Below are positions 8,624 to 17,171 of a stretch of 39,579 bases of DNA, one piece after another. A program made the position numbers and the translations under genes. Each line of letters starts with the position of its first letter. Position 1 is the first letter of the stretch. Below the pieces are notes generated by a model, which saw nothing but the letters and a program-made list of their open reading frames with translations, was not told the origin of the DNA and made no database searches. Source of the stretch: an uncultured Pseudomonadota bacterium (GTDB lineage: Bacteria > Pseudomonadota > Alphaproteobacteria > Rs-D84); the NCBI GenBank assembly GCA_902776515.1, contig CACYQE010000006.1, forward strand, positions 1 through 39,579. The letters run 5' to 3'.

Positions 8624-9737
8624 TTTCGCGGATAACCGTTTTTGAATCAAACCTGTATAACGCCTTGGTTGATTCTTGAATCAGCTTTTTTGTATCAACC
8701 TTTTTATTATAAACATCCGTCATACATTTTGCCAATTGTTCAGCATTTCCTGGTTCATACAACAACCCACCACGACCATTTAATAAAATTTCACGCGGAC
8801 CGTATTTACACCCAGATGCAATATTTAATGTCCCAACAATCGCAGATTCTATTAATACAGTCGGCAAACCTTCACCATAACTTGATAAAACATTAGCCAA
8901 AGAATTTTTCATATAAACAAATGGGTTCTTTTGCATTCCAACAAACATTACTTGTTTTGATGCGGATAATCCAGTTGCATATTTTTTGTATTCAGCCGCT
9001 TTATCACCATCACCCACAATAACCAATTTTACATTCGGCTTTTTATTTTGCGACCAAAATAAATCAAACCCCTTTAACAAAGTTTTTACATCTTTATCAA
9101 CCGATAAACGCGATACAGAACAAAAATATTCACCTTTTATCTTGGGTTTTTCTTTTGATTTTTTTTGTATATCTTTGATATTTATTGGGTTGTAAACCCT
9201 GATAAATTTATCACTATATTGCGGACATAATTGTTTTAATTCTTTTGCACATTCATCAGTTAAAACAACTACTTTTTCATAATTCTTTAATTTGTTTGTA
9301 AACTTGCGTTTCAAAAAAACATTCAAAGAAGAATGGAACCATGCTATCTTTTTTGCCCGCTTTATACGCTTTAACTCACTCGCAAAACCGAAATCATGAT
9401 AATCTATGAACACATCTATATTTTTAAATTTGTGCATAACAAAAAAACGCTTTGCCCCACGATAAATGTCACGCACCAAATGAATGAATAAACGCCAAAG
9501 AAAGAAATGCGGCAATTTGGTCCCCAACCACGAACACGGATACAAAGAATAAAGTCTGATTTGCGGATGTTTTTCAAAATACTTTTTATATGTTTCTTCG
9601 TGGATATTTACAAATGTAATAACGGAAATATTGATGTTTTTTTGCTTGATTAATTCATCAAGCGTCCGAACCAGAACGGATTCAACCCCGCCCATTTGCA
9701 TATCACGCAAACAAAAGGCTATATTGATTTTTTTCAT
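8604..9737 (-). CDS. Glycosyltransferase, GT4 family
   Basis: A 377-residue GT-B-fold enzyme. The N-terminal acceptor domain begins INIAFCLRDMQMGGVESVL, the Gly-Gly-Val-Glu signature typical of GT4. The C-terminal donor domain carries GEYFCSVSRLSVDKDVKTLL, KLVIVGDGDKAAEY, and the donor-binding SSYGEGLPTVLIESA. It probably extends a cell-surface glycan using a nucleotide sugar. It is the last gene of a minus-strand run; its ATG overlaps the TGA of the preceding GT2 gene by four bases. Confidence 0.88.
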   Translation of the reverse strand: MKKINIAFCLRDMQMGGVESVLVRTLDELIKQKNINISVITFVNIHEETYKKYFEKHPQIRLYSLYPCSWLGTKLPHFFLWRLFIHLVRDIYRGAKRFFVMHKFKNIDVFIDYHDFGFASELKRIKRAKKIAWFHSSLNVFLKRKFTNKLKNYEKVVVLTDECAKELKQLCPQYSDKFIRVYNPINIKDIQKKSKEKPKIKGEYFCSVSRLSVDKDVKTLLKGFDLFWSQNKKPNVKLVIVGDGDKAAEYKKYATGLSASKQVMFVGMQKNPFVYMKNSLANVLSSYGEGLPTVLIESAIVGTLNIASGCKYGPREILLNGRGGLLYEPGNAEQLAKCMTDVYNKKVDTKKLIQESTKALYRFDSKTVIREIISLIS

Positions 9738-10756
9738 CCTTGTTCACCAATAAATCTATAAATTTTTTCACGCAATTCATACCATTCGTTCGGTACATTA
9801 TCAAACACGCCCATCTTTTTCATTTCAACGAATTCATCACGTGCAGCACCGATTTCTTGGGCCGTTTTCAAATATTTCAATTTTCGAAACGCCCAATTTA
9901 CAAAAAACCACATAAATTGCGATTGCCATTTTTTCATCTGGTCTGAATCAGCGTTACCAGAATACAACCCATACGCATTTTTGATTCCGGTGCAAAGACT
10001 TTTCATAATTTTTAATTGTTTGGCCGACAAAACAATCCCACCAAAGTTAGGAATATAGTAATACAACGGCAAATTTATAACCGTAATACGCGGTTTTTTA
10101 AGCATAATCGCCGACCACCATGGAAAATCTTCAAACAAAATTCCTTTTATAAATGGTGTATCTGCAATCAATTCACGGCGATAGATATTTTTCCAAACCT
10201 GGCAATGTTTAACCAACCATTTACGATTAGGATTCGTTTTATTATGTGTGCGTTCAGTTGCATATTCAAAAACATCGTCCGTTGTTCGTGTTTCAATTTT
10301 ATTTATATCGTATTTTTTCTTTATGCCACACGGCACAACGTTATCTGTATTTAAATGCAAAATATGACGCACCATTAATAAGGGGCGATAAAATCTGTCG
10401 TATGTAAAAGATGCGATATCAGATTTGTTTTTTTCTATCGCATTGTATGCTATTTCCATTGTTTGTGGATGAATAAAATCATCACTGTCTAAAAACATTA
10501 TATACTTACCTTTGGCATACGGCATACCAAAGTTTCTTGCATCCGATAATCCGCCATTTTCTTTATGGACAACGATAAAGCGTTTATCACGTGCGGCATA
10601 TTCTTTGGCTATTTTACCGGAATTATCTGGGGATCCATCATCAACACAAATCGCCTGCCAATCAATAAACGTCTGGTTTGCGACACTGTCCAAACAACGC
10701 CGCAAATATTTTTCAACATTATACATTGGGATTATGATTGATATTTTTGGTTTCAT
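9734..10756 (-). CDS. Glycosyltransferase, GT2 family
   Basis: A 340-residue GT-A-fold enzyme. Seen: MKPKISIIIPMYNVEKYL at the start, LDSVANQTF, VDDGSPDNSG, NGGLSDARNFG and the metal-binding FLDSDDFIHP. The remainder is a family-typical C-terminal acceptor region. The start at 10756 is chosen because the motif begins there and an AAGGGG site lies just upstream; the frame is open 24 codons further into the intergenic region, without support. It probably adds a sugar in O-antigen or capsule synthesis. It is sandwiched between two other glycosyltransferase genes in the same direction. Confidence 0.92.
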   Translation of the reverse strand: MKPKISIIIPMYNVEKYLRRCLDSVANQTFIDWQAICVDDGSPDNSGKIAKEYAARDKRFIVVHKENGGLSDARNFGMPYAKGKYIMFLDSDDFIHPQTMEIAYNAIEKNKSDIASFTYDRFYRPLLMVRHILHLNTDNVVPCGIKKKYDINKIETRTTDDVFEYATERTHNKTNPNRKWLVKHCQVWKNIYRRELIADTPFIKGILFEDFPWWSAIMLKKPRITVINLPLYYYIPNFGGIVLSAKQLKIMKSLCTGIKNAYGLYSGNADSDQMKKWQSQFMWFFVNWAFRKLKYLKTAQEIGAARDEFVEMKKMGVFDNVPNEWYELREKIYRFIGEQG

Positions 10757-10767
10757 ATACAACCCCT

Positions 10768-11655
10768 TTACATTTTTGTTACAGCCTCGGCAAAAGTACC
10801 CGGCAATGGTGCGTCCGCATACGAACATTTTTGAAAGAACGCATCCGCCGTAAGTTTTTTAAACAATTTTTCATCATAAGGTTTGTGTTTATAAACATGC
10901 CACAACGCATGCGTTGGATCTTGGTCTATATGCGGCATTTCGGCAAAATATTTCTTGGCTCTGTCATCATTTTCGACCAAAGTCTTGAATAATACTTGGT
11001 GCATAAAATAATCAAAACTGCTGTCTTCGTGCAACCAGTAATCCAATATCATTGCACGCCAAGCCGCCAATAAATACGCACCCTTTCTTGCCCTTATAAA
11101 GCAATTTTGCATATAAGAATACTTTTGTCCGACATTACCAACCATAAAGACAAAGAAATCTTGCTTTACTATCCAATCAGGAATTGGTTGTGTTACAAAC
11201 GCCGTAGAATCCAACCAAAAACCACCATGTTCATAAAGCAACTCTACACGAACTATATCTGCAAAATGTGCACGTCTTATTTTACCGGCACGATATTTTT
11301 CAATTATTTTTTGGGGTAAATTAACATATTGTTCAAAATTTTTATCATCCAAAATTACTAACTCTTGCCTGCAATGACGACGAACACTGCGAAAACAGGC
11401 CTTGACCAATGCCGGTGCATCCGCTTCACCCTGCTGCCACATTGTAAAGATTTTTTCGTTATCATTATCTTTGATAACAGGAACTTCCTTTACTTTTTCA
11501 ACAGCCGGTAAATACCTTTTAAAATAACGCACCGCAACATCCGCATAAACATTGCACCGCACTTCACTGCGAACAGCACGTGGTCGCCACAGCCAATTCA
11601 AAACATGTGCACGCACAACAATCTGCGTCAAGGCCCATATTCGCGATATGTTCAT
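10768..11655 (-). CDS. Capsular polysaccharide synthesis / GT32-like glycosyltransferase
   Basis: A 295-residue protein like the capsular polysaccharide synthesis (Caps_synth) and GT32 (Och1-like) group. Seen: IFTMWQQGEADAPALVKACFRS near residue 70, the RRAHFADIVRVELLYEHGGFWLDST box near residue 125, where the usual acidic DxD appears as L-D-S-T, and an HVYKHKPY box near the C-terminus. The N-terminus is basic and hydrophobic and may sit at the membrane. It begins 17 bases after the recA stop behind an AAAGGGG site, so it probably reads from the recA promoter. Confidence 0.8.
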   Translation of the reverse strand: MNISRIWALTQIVVRAHVLNWLWRPRAVRSEVRCNVYADVAVRYFKRYLPAVEKVKEVPVIKDNDNEKIFTMWQQGEADAPALVKACFRSVRRHCRQELVILDDKNFEQYVNLPQKIIEKYRAGKIRRAHFADIVRVELLYEHGGFWLDSTAFVTQPIPDWIVKQDFFVFMVGNVGQKYSYMQNCFIRARKGAYLLAAWRAMILDYWLHEDSSFDYFMHQVLFKTLVENDDRAKKYFAEMPHIDQDPTHALWHVYKHKPYDEKLFKKLTADAFFQKCSYADAPLPGTFAEAVTKM

Positions 11656-11672
11656 ATCAACCCCTTTTTTGG

Positions 11673-12749
11673 TTACTCTTCGGTCGACACTGAATCTGCT
11701 TCTTCATCAATTGGTCCAGTCGTCATTTCTTCAGCAATACCATTTGCACGAGCCATAATCTTGTCCAACAGTTCCGCCTGGGCTTCTGGGTGGTCTTTTA
11801 ACCATTGACGTGCGTTTGCCTCGCCCTGGCCTATACGTTCATTGTTGTAAGAATAAAAACTGCCCGCTTTATCGATAAAGTCGTATTTAACACCCATATC
11901 TAAAATTTCACTTATACGTGAAATTCCTTCACCATACATAATTTTAAAATCAACCGTACGGAAAGGTGGTGCAACTTTATTTTTAACAATTTTTACACGT
12001 GTTTCATTTCCGATAATATTTTCTTTGTCTTTGATTTGACCCGTTCTGCGAATATCCAAACGAACAGAAGCATAAAACTTTAACGCATTACCGCCACTGG
12101 TTGTTTCAGGATTACCAAACATAACACCGATTTTCATACGAATTTGATTGATGAAAATCAACAATGTATTACTGCGTGAAACACTGCCCGCTAACTTTTT
12201 CAAAGATTGACTCATTAATCGTGCAGTTGTTCCAACGAAACTGTCGCCAATATTTCCCTCTAATTCTGCACGCGGAACCAACGCCGCAACCGAGTCGATA
12301 ACCACAACATCAACCGCCCCTGATTTAATCAAGGTGTCCGCAATTTCCAACGCTTGTTCGCCAGAGTCAGGTTGTGAAATAATAAGATTTGCAACATCAA
12401 CGCCCAATTTTTTTGCATAACTTGGGTCCAATGCGTTTTCAGCATCAATGTATGCACAAGTGCCACCTTTCTTTTGTGCTTCGGCCACGGCGTGCAGTGC
12501 CAACGTTGTTTTACCAGAACTTTCCGGACCATAAATTTCAACAATTCTGCCGCGTGGATAACCGCCAATACCAAGGGCGATATCCAACCCTAATGAACCC
12601 GAAGAAATCGCTTCGATGTTCTGTTGCGAACCATCACCCATTTTCATGATGGCTTCTTTACCAAATTGTTTTTGAATTTGTGCCAACGCTGATTCCAATG
12701 CAGGATTTTTGGCCGACACAGTATTGTTTGTAACTTCTTTCTTTGCCAT
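11673..12749 (-). CDS. recA: Recombinase RecA
   Basis: A 358-residue DNA strand-exchange ATPase that also triggers LexA cleavage. Walker A is GPESSGKT (residues 74-81), the catalytic Glu is in IDAENALDP (residue 104), Walker B is VVVIDSVAAL, loop L1 follows PRAELEGNIGDS and loop L2 lies around FGNPETTSGGNAL. The His that usually follows the catalytic Glu is Asn here. The C-terminal tail is acidic, as expected. Its promoter overlaps the end of the MFS gene. No GTTC-N7-GTTC alphaproteobacterial SOS box is seen. A glycosyltransferase gene follows without a terminator. Confidence 0.98.
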   Translation of the reverse strand: MAKKEVTNNTVSAKNPALESALAQIQKQFGKEAIMKMGDGSQQNIEAISSGSLGLDIALGIGGYPRGRIVEIYGPESSGKTTLALHAVAEAQKKGGTCAYIDAENALDPSYAKKLGVDVANLIISQPDSGEQALEIADTLIKSGAVDVVVIDSVAALVPRAELEGNIGDSFVGTTARLMSQSLKKLAGSVSRSNTLLIFINQIRMKIGVMFGNPETTSGGNALKFYASVRLDIRRTGQIKDKENIIGNETRVKIVKNKVAPPFRTVDFKIMYGEGISRISEILDMGVKYDFIDKAGSFYSYNNERIGQGEANARQWLKDHPEAQAELLDKIMARANGIAEEMTTGPIDEEADSVSTEE

Positions 12750-12776
12750 TAAAATACCCCTTTATTCCTGATGAAA

Positions 12777-12805
12777 ATCATACAAAGAAAACGAGATATA
12801 TGCAA
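12777..12805 (-). promoter_or_regulatory. Promoter of recA
   Basis: Minus strand: -35 TTGCAT (12800-12805), a 17-base spacer and -10 TATGAT (12777-12782), with an AAAGGGG ribosome site downstream. No LexA-type dyad is seen around it. Confidence 0.65.
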
Positions 12806-13990
12806 TCACTTTTTAGCAACCAAAATTGCAAATGAAATCAAACAAATAAACGCTGTAACTAACCAAACAGCAGACGTTACACCAAACAATGTGATACACC
12901 CGGCCGCAGCAATCGGAACAATGAATTTTGGTAAATTACTACTTGTTCTGAAAACACCATAAAATTTGGTTTGTTGGGATTTTTTTGCGGAATCAAAAAA
13001 CAACAAATCATGAACAGGTTCCATCAAGGCCCCCGATACTTGCCACGCCACAAATATCGCTAACAATGGATATCCGGTCACAATGGTTGCCAAGAAAGAA
13101 AATATCGCAAAAGACCCAAAACCCAACAACATCCATAACTTTTTACCATATTTGACAACCAAACGTCCCATAAATTCAGACAACAACAAATATGGAATTA
13201 TCCCCAACGTTAAAACCAACCCTAATGTATCTTTTGTAAAACCGTTTTCTATTATTACAATTGGAACATACAAGTGCCGCATAGAACTTAACGAATAAAA
13301 CCCAAAATTCACCGCATAGGCACGCAACATTCCGGGTGTTTTAAAAAACGCCATCGTGTTTTTCCACAATGATTTCAGTGTTCTGCGTGGATTAACCGGT
13401 TTAATCTGTTTATCTTCTTGGGTCAATCCCATATATTTAAAAAACATCCAAGCCGCCAAATAAATTACCGACGACAGAAAAAATGCAGACCTGTTATCAA
13501 ATTTTGTTGCAACAGCCACCGCTATCATTGGTGCAAACAATGCCCCAACATTAACCCATAAATGATATCTGGAATTTAATTTCGCCATACCAACATCTTT
13601 CGAAAAATCAGACATAAACAAAGGGATTAACATGGCGGTCAAAGTAATAGCAAAACCACTTGTGTAATCCAAAGTTATAAAGGTACTTGGTTGAATTGAA
13701 AAACCCATCATCGCGTAACATACAACCAACATCAACAGTGCGAAATAAAATACACGCACCTTGGAAAACTGGCGAAAAATTTCATTTGCGAACAAGGCCA
13801 CAATCATACAAAACAACGAATATACAGATACATAAATACCAACAATGGCCGAATTTTTAAATATCTCTAAAATAACCAACGAATAAACAGCGTTATAAAT
13901 TCCATCTGCAAAACCACTAAACAAACCCAAATTTGCAAACGAAAATCCGTTGACCGAACTCCGCATAGAAAGATATTTGTCTTTTGCCAT
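12806..13990 (-). CDS. Major facilitator superfamily transporter
   Basis: A 394-residue inner-membrane protein with about twelve hydrophobic segments in two six-helix halves, separated by a basic cytoplasmic loop near residues 190-215 (KQIKPVNPRRTLKSLWKN). The N-terminal half holds FSGFADGIYNAV and the second half a GRLVVKYGKKLW loop, typical of MFS porters. No signature identifies the substrate; a drug or sugar exporter is as likely as an importer. It has its own promoter just past the secB terminator and lies upstream of recA, whose promoter sits at its 3' end. Confidence 0.85.
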   Translation of the reverse strand: MAKDKYLSMRSSVNGFSFANLGLFSGFADGIYNAVYSLVILEIFKNSAIVGIYVSVYSLFCMIVALFANEIFRQFSKVRVFYFALLMLVVCYAMMGFSIQPSTFITLDYTSGFAITLTAMLIPLFMSDFSKDVGMAKLNSRYHLWVNVGALFAPMIAVAVATKFDNRSAFFLSSVIYLAAWMFFKYMGLTQEDKQIKPVNPRRTLKSLWKNTMAFFKTPGMLRAYAVNFGFYSLSSMRHLYVPIVIIENGFTKDTLGLVLTLGIIPYLLLSEFMGRLVVKYGKKLWMLLGFGSFAIFSFLATIVTGYPLLAIFVAWQVSGALMEPVHDLLFFDSAKKSQQTKFYGVFRTSSNLPKFIVPIAAAGCITLFGVTSAVWLVTAFICLISFAILVAKK

Positions 13991-14021
13991 AATTATGTTT
14001 CCCTCTCTGTAAACCCACAGT

Positions 14022-14050
14022 ATGATACCACAAAATCAACAAAATGGCAA
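14022..14050 (-). promoter_or_regulatory. Promoter of the MFS gene
   Basis: Minus strand: -35 TTGCCA (14045-14050), a 17-base spacer and -10 TATCAT (14022-14027), immediately downstream of the secB terminator. Confidence 0.5.
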
Positions 14051-14056
14051 AACACA

Positions 14057-14083
14057 TAAAAAAACGCACCGTTTGGTGCGTTT
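14057..14083 (-). terminator. Intrinsic terminator after secB
   Basis: The stem AAACGCACC / GGTGCGTTT has a GTTT loop. Read on the minus strand it ends in a run of seven T, four bases past the secB stop. Confidence 0.88.
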
Positions 14084-14087
14084 AAAA

Positions 14088-14528
14088 TTATTTTGCTTCT
14101 GTTTTTTGCTGTTGACGCTGTTCATACAAAGCCGCGAAATCAACCTGTTGCATCGCAAACGGTGGAAATCCAGATTCAGCGGTCAAACGTGTAACCAAAC
14201 TGCGAACTGCTGGGAACAACAATGTCGGAACATCAATTAACAAAGTCCGTCTTTTTGCTTCTTCGTCTTTTTCTTCATCTAATTGAACCAAACCAGTATA
14301 AGTAGATTCAATCAAGAATATTGTTTTTGCGTTATCTTTCAACTTAGAATGGACTTTTACATTCAAATCAACCATAAACAGATTATTTTCAGAACCTTTT
14401 ACCGGGATATCTATATTTATTTCTAATTCAGCCTGGCCATTATCTTGTTTAAAAAACAATTCTGGGACATTTGGGCTTTCAAAAGAGATATCTTTCAAGA
14501 ACTGCTGTATTAAATTAAACTTTGCCAT
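14088..14528 (-). CDS. secB: Protein-export chaperone SecB
   Basis: A 146-residue cytosolic chaperone that holds precursors unfolded and passes them to SecA. Seen: ISFESPNVPELF near the start, the alternating-strand core, a TYTGLVQL segment, and the family's LFPAVRSLVTRLTAESGFPPFAMQQVDFAALY near the C-terminus. Length is normal. It is transcribed away from mltA, an arrangement familiar in Alphaproteobacteria, although the Tim44-like gene often found between them is absent. It has its own promoter and terminator. The ribosome site AAGGAG is eight bases from the ATG. Confidence 0.96.
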   Translation of the reverse strand: MAKFNLIQQFLKDISFESPNVPELFFKQDNGQAELEINIDIPVKGSENNLFMVDLNVKVHSKLKDNAKTIFLIESTYTGLVQLDEEKDEEAKRRTLLIDVPTLLFPAVRSLVTRLTAESGFPPFAMQQVDFAALYEQRQQQKTEAK

Positions 14529-14564
14529 TGCGATTGCTCCTTTTTTTATGACTCGTTTTATGAT

Positions 14565-14592
14565 AATATAACACCATAGGGAAATTTTACAA
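14565..14592 (-). promoter_or_regulatory. Promoter of secB
   Basis: Minus strand: -35 TTGTAA (14587-14592), a 16-base spacer and -10 TATATT (14565-14570). On the plus strand the same patch holds TATAAC at 14567-14572, which could be the -10 of mltA, but no good -35 goes with it. Confidence 0.5.
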
Positions 14593-14609
14593 GTGGGAGA
14601 TGAAATAAA

Positions 14610-15573
14610 ATGAAATATTTTTCTTATGGCGGTTTATTACGTGGTTTTATGGCGGGAATATGCGGAATTGCGTTATGTTCGTGCGATTTAACAACACCAA
14701 CACATACAGGCGATGATTCTGTGGCACCATCATCTAATATGAAACGGGTTTCGTATTCTGAATTACCCGGATGGGAACAAGATGATGTTCGTTATGCCTT
14801 GCAGGCGTTTAGAAATTCGTGCAAGGCTAAAATTCAATACAAGGGACGTGTCATTCCGGACCGCGAATTGTTCCAAGAAAAATGTAATATGTTACCAAGT
14901 GCCAGTGCCGACACTGCAACTGTTCGTGCATGGTTTGAATCTAATTTCCAACCATACAAGATTTATAACGACAACGGCACCGACAAGGGAACATATACTG
15001 GATACTATTCACCTGTGATTCCTGGGTGCAAAACCCAAACGGCCGAATGTAACGAACCTTTGATGGGTATTCCAACAGATGGCCGTAATTTCAAAGGCGT
15101 TTCAAAAAAAGAAATTGTTGAAAATAAAATTGGTCGTGTTCTTTATTGGGCAAACATCGTTGATGTCCAAAACATTCAAATCCAAGGCAGTGGTATGTTA
15201 AAATTACCAGATGGCAAACTTGTTAAATTAAACTTCGCTGCGGTAAACGATATGCCATTTAAATCTATTGGCGAACAGTTGCGTAATCGTGGCATAAAAC
15301 CCGAAGGTGGTTATTCTGCTGATTGCCATGGACGATTCTATTTACACATTGGGATTACCGGTTTATATTGACACGAACCTGGCAAATGGTCAAAAATTCA
15401 GACGGTTAATGATTGCCCAAGATACCGGCAGTGCAATCCGTGGTTGGATACGTGCCGACATTTTCTTTGGCAAAGGTGACGAAGCATATCAATATGCACA
15501 CGGTCAACATGCCCAAGGAGCAATGTATATCTTGATGCCAAAAGAATATAATTATGTCAAACCAAGAAAATAA
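14610..15573 (+). pseudogene. mltA: Lytic murein transglycosylase MltA, broken by an internal deletion
   Basis: MltA cleaves peptidoglycan from the inner face of the outer membrane. The first frame (14610-15371) has a lipoprotein signal ending in the lipobox LCSC and the MltA domain up to GIKPEGGYSAD. A second frame carries DDSIYTLGLPVYIDT, RRLMIAQDTGSAIRG with the catalytic-Asp motif, and the normal C-terminus to 15573. Between them the expected stretch of about 50 residues (the NPSYVFF-type segment and the Gly-rich strand before the 3D domain) is missing, and the frame changes. The join lies between about 15318 and 15330. A simple one-base frameshift is excluded because sequence is missing. 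The 3' end overlaps dciA by 20 bases. Confidence 0.85.
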
Positions 15574-15883
15574 ATTTTCTGAACGCATAAAACGTCCCCA
15601 GACATTGGCTGGGGCGTTGGGCGGGCTGATGAAAATACTTGGTGTTCGTGCATCTGATTCTGATTTGGTTGCACGTTGGCCTGAAATCGCTGGGCCAGAG
15701 ATTGCGGCATTGGCACAAATATGTGCGGTAAGGAAAAACCGCAATAATAAATACAATATTGTGCTGCGTCCGATAAATCCGGCATTTGCACTGCAATTGT
15801 CGTATCAAACAGAACAAATAAAACAACAAATAAACAAATACTTTGGGTATGATGCTGTTGAAAAAATTAGTTTCAGGAGATAA
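15554..15883 (+). CDS. DciA-like DUF721 protein
   Basis: A 109-residue protein of the DUF721/DciA group. Family knowledge: DciA recruits or loads the replicative helicase in bacteria lacking DnaC. Seen: TLAGALGGLMKILG, then LVARWPEIAGPEIAALAQ, which is the core WPEIVG-type motif, and a positively charged strand region with NPAFALQLSYQTEQIKQQIN at the end. It starts inside the tail of mltA and ends six bases before ruvC, so the three form one transcription unit. It is shorter than many relatives, being mainly the core domain. Confidence 0.75.
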   Translation: MSNQENKFSERIKRPQTLAGALGGLMKILGVRASDSDLVARWPEIAGPEIAALAQICAVRKNRNNKYNIVLRPINPAFALQLSYQTEQIKQQINKYFGYDAVEKISFRR

Positions 15884-15889
15884 AAGATT

Positions 15890-16366
15890 ATGCGTGTTTT
15901 GGGCATAGACCCGGGGCTTTTACACACAGGTTGGTCAATTATTGAACGTCACGGCAATGAACGCAAATATATTGCCAGTGGTGTTATTTTACCCAAAAAA
16001 ACACTGCCGTTACCTGAACGACTGGCGACCATATTTAACGGTATTTCCGATATATGCAAAAATTTTAAACCCGATGTTTGCAGTATAGAAATCATATTTG
16101 TAAATGAAAACCCAAAAACAACTTTGTTACTGGGACACGCACGTGCGGCGGCAATGGTTGCTGCATCAACACACGGTATTGAAATTTTTGAATATGAACC
16201 AAATACAATAAAAAAGGCTCTGACCGGTGGTGGTCACGCCGACAAAAGTGCTATTGACCGTATGGTTCGAATATTATTACCGGCGGCAAATCCAAAAACG
16301 CCGGATGAAAGTGATGCAATTGCCATCGCATTAACCCATACAAATATGTCAAAATTTTTAAAATAA
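15890..16366 (+). CDS. ruvC: Holliday junction resolvase RuvC
   Basis: A 158-residue dimeric endonuclease that cuts Holliday junctions after RuvAB migration. The acidic catalytic set is present: Asp7 in GIDPG, Glu67 in CSIEIIF, and Asp139 and Asp142 in PDESDAIAIA. The NENPKTTLLLGHARAA helix is family-typical. Ribosome site AGGAGA. It is followed at once by a hairpin terminator. The usual partner order ruvC-ruvA-ruvB is interrupted by an inverted yebC, and ruvB is not in the window. Confidence 0.96.
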   Translation: MRVLGIDPGLLHTGWSIIERHGNERKYIASGVILPKKTLPLPERLATIFNGISDICKNFKPDVCSIEIIFVNENPKTTLLLGHARAAAMVAASTHGIEIFEYEPNTIKKALTGGGHADKSAIDRMVRILLPAANPKTPDESDAIAIALTHTNMSKFLK

Positions 16367-16388
16367 AAACCGGCTATACGCCGGTTTT
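16366..16388. terminator. Bidirectional terminator between ruvC and yebC
   Basis: A nine-base stem AAAACCGGC / GCCGGTTTT with loop TATAC has A and T runs on both sides, so it can serve the two convergent genes. Confidence 0.85.
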
Positions 16389-16409
16389 ACTAACCACTAA
16401 TCACTAATT
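16389..16409 (+). repeat. Three tandem heptamers ACTAAYY
   Basis: ACTAACC, ACTAATC and ACTAATT follow head to tail right after the ruvC/yebC terminator; the last one contains the yebC stop codon. A related pair stands after the rmuC hairpin at 35079. Confidence 0.6.
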
Positions 16410-17120
16410 AGCGGCGGTGAACACCTTTTGCACGTCATCATTTGCATCCAATGCATCAACCAATTTTTCAATCTTTGCATAGGCTTCATCGTCCAAATCC
16501 ATTGGCATATTAGGGACCCATGTTAATTCTGCATTTTCTGGTTCACCTAAAACATCAGCGATTTTCTTTTGAACAGTCATAAAATCATCCGGTTTGGTCG
16601 TGATAATGAAACCTTCCTCGGTTGTTTCAAGATTATCAGCATCAGCATCCATGATTATTTCCATCATTTCGTCTTCGGTTTTACCGATACTGGCCGGATA
16701 CAAGATTTGACCAACACGTGTAAACATAAATACAACACTGCCCTCTTCGCCCATATTACCACCGTTTTTAGCAAAGATGTTACGAACTTCGGGAACTGTT
16801 CTGCGTGGATTATCGGTCAAAGCCTCTACAATAACGGGCACCGCACCCGGACCATAGCCCTCGTAACGAACAGCCACGTAATTTTCGGTACTGGAACCCG
16901 ATGCTTTATCAATAGCACGTTTGATGTTATCATTCGGCATAGAGTTTTTGCGTGCCTGTAAAATAGCCAATCTTAAACGCGGATTATTGTCGGGATTTTT
17001 ATCGCCCAGTTTTGCCGCCATTGTAATTTCACGTGCCAGTTTTGTAAACAAACCGCTGCGTGCTGCATCCGCCAGCCCCTTTTTATGCTGGATGTTATGC
17101 CACTTGCTGTGTCCACTCAT
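16404..17120 (-). CDS. yebC: YebC/PmpR family regulator
   Basis: A 238-residue protein of the YebC/TACO1 family, known as a transcriptional regulator and, for part of the family, a helper of translation through proline stretches. The start at 17120 is chosen because the near-invariant opening SGHSKWHNIQHKKG begins there with an AAAGG site upstream; the frame runs 23 codons further without support. Later motifs: FTKLAREITMAAKLG, NPRLRLAILQARKNSMPNDNIKRAI, YEGYGPGAVPVIVEALTDN and GSVVFMF. It lies in reverse orientation between ruvC and ruvA, which is not its usual orientation. Confidence 0.95.
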   Translation of the reverse strand: MSGHSKWHNIQHKKGLADAARSGLFTKLAREITMAAKLGDKNPDNNPRLRLAILQARKNSMPNDNIKRAIDKASGSSTENYVAVRYEGYGPGAVPVIVEALTDNPRRTVPEVRNIFAKNGGNMGEEGSVVFMFTRVGQILYPASIGKTEDEMMEIIMDADADNLETTEEGFIITTKPDDFMTVQKKIADVLGEPENAELTWVPNMPMDLDDEAYAKIEKLVDALDANDDVQKVFTAAN

Positions 17121-17123
17121 TGT

Positions 17124-17152
17124 TTGACCTTTTGATTTAATTAGATTAAAAT
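17124..17152 (+). promoter_or_regulatory. Promoter of ruvA-mnmE
   Basis: -35 TTGACC (17124-17129), a 17-base spacer and -10 TAAAAT (17147-17152), then an AAAAGGA ribosome site before the ruvA ATG at 17172. It lies in the 51-base gap created by the divergent yebC. Confidence 0.6.
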
Positions 17153-17171
17153 TACCACAAAAGGATAACAA

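Noticed and set aside
12750..12805. LexA/SOS box upstream of recA
   Set aside because: Neither GTTC-N7-GTTC nor the enterobacterial CTG-N10-CAG form is present in the gap.
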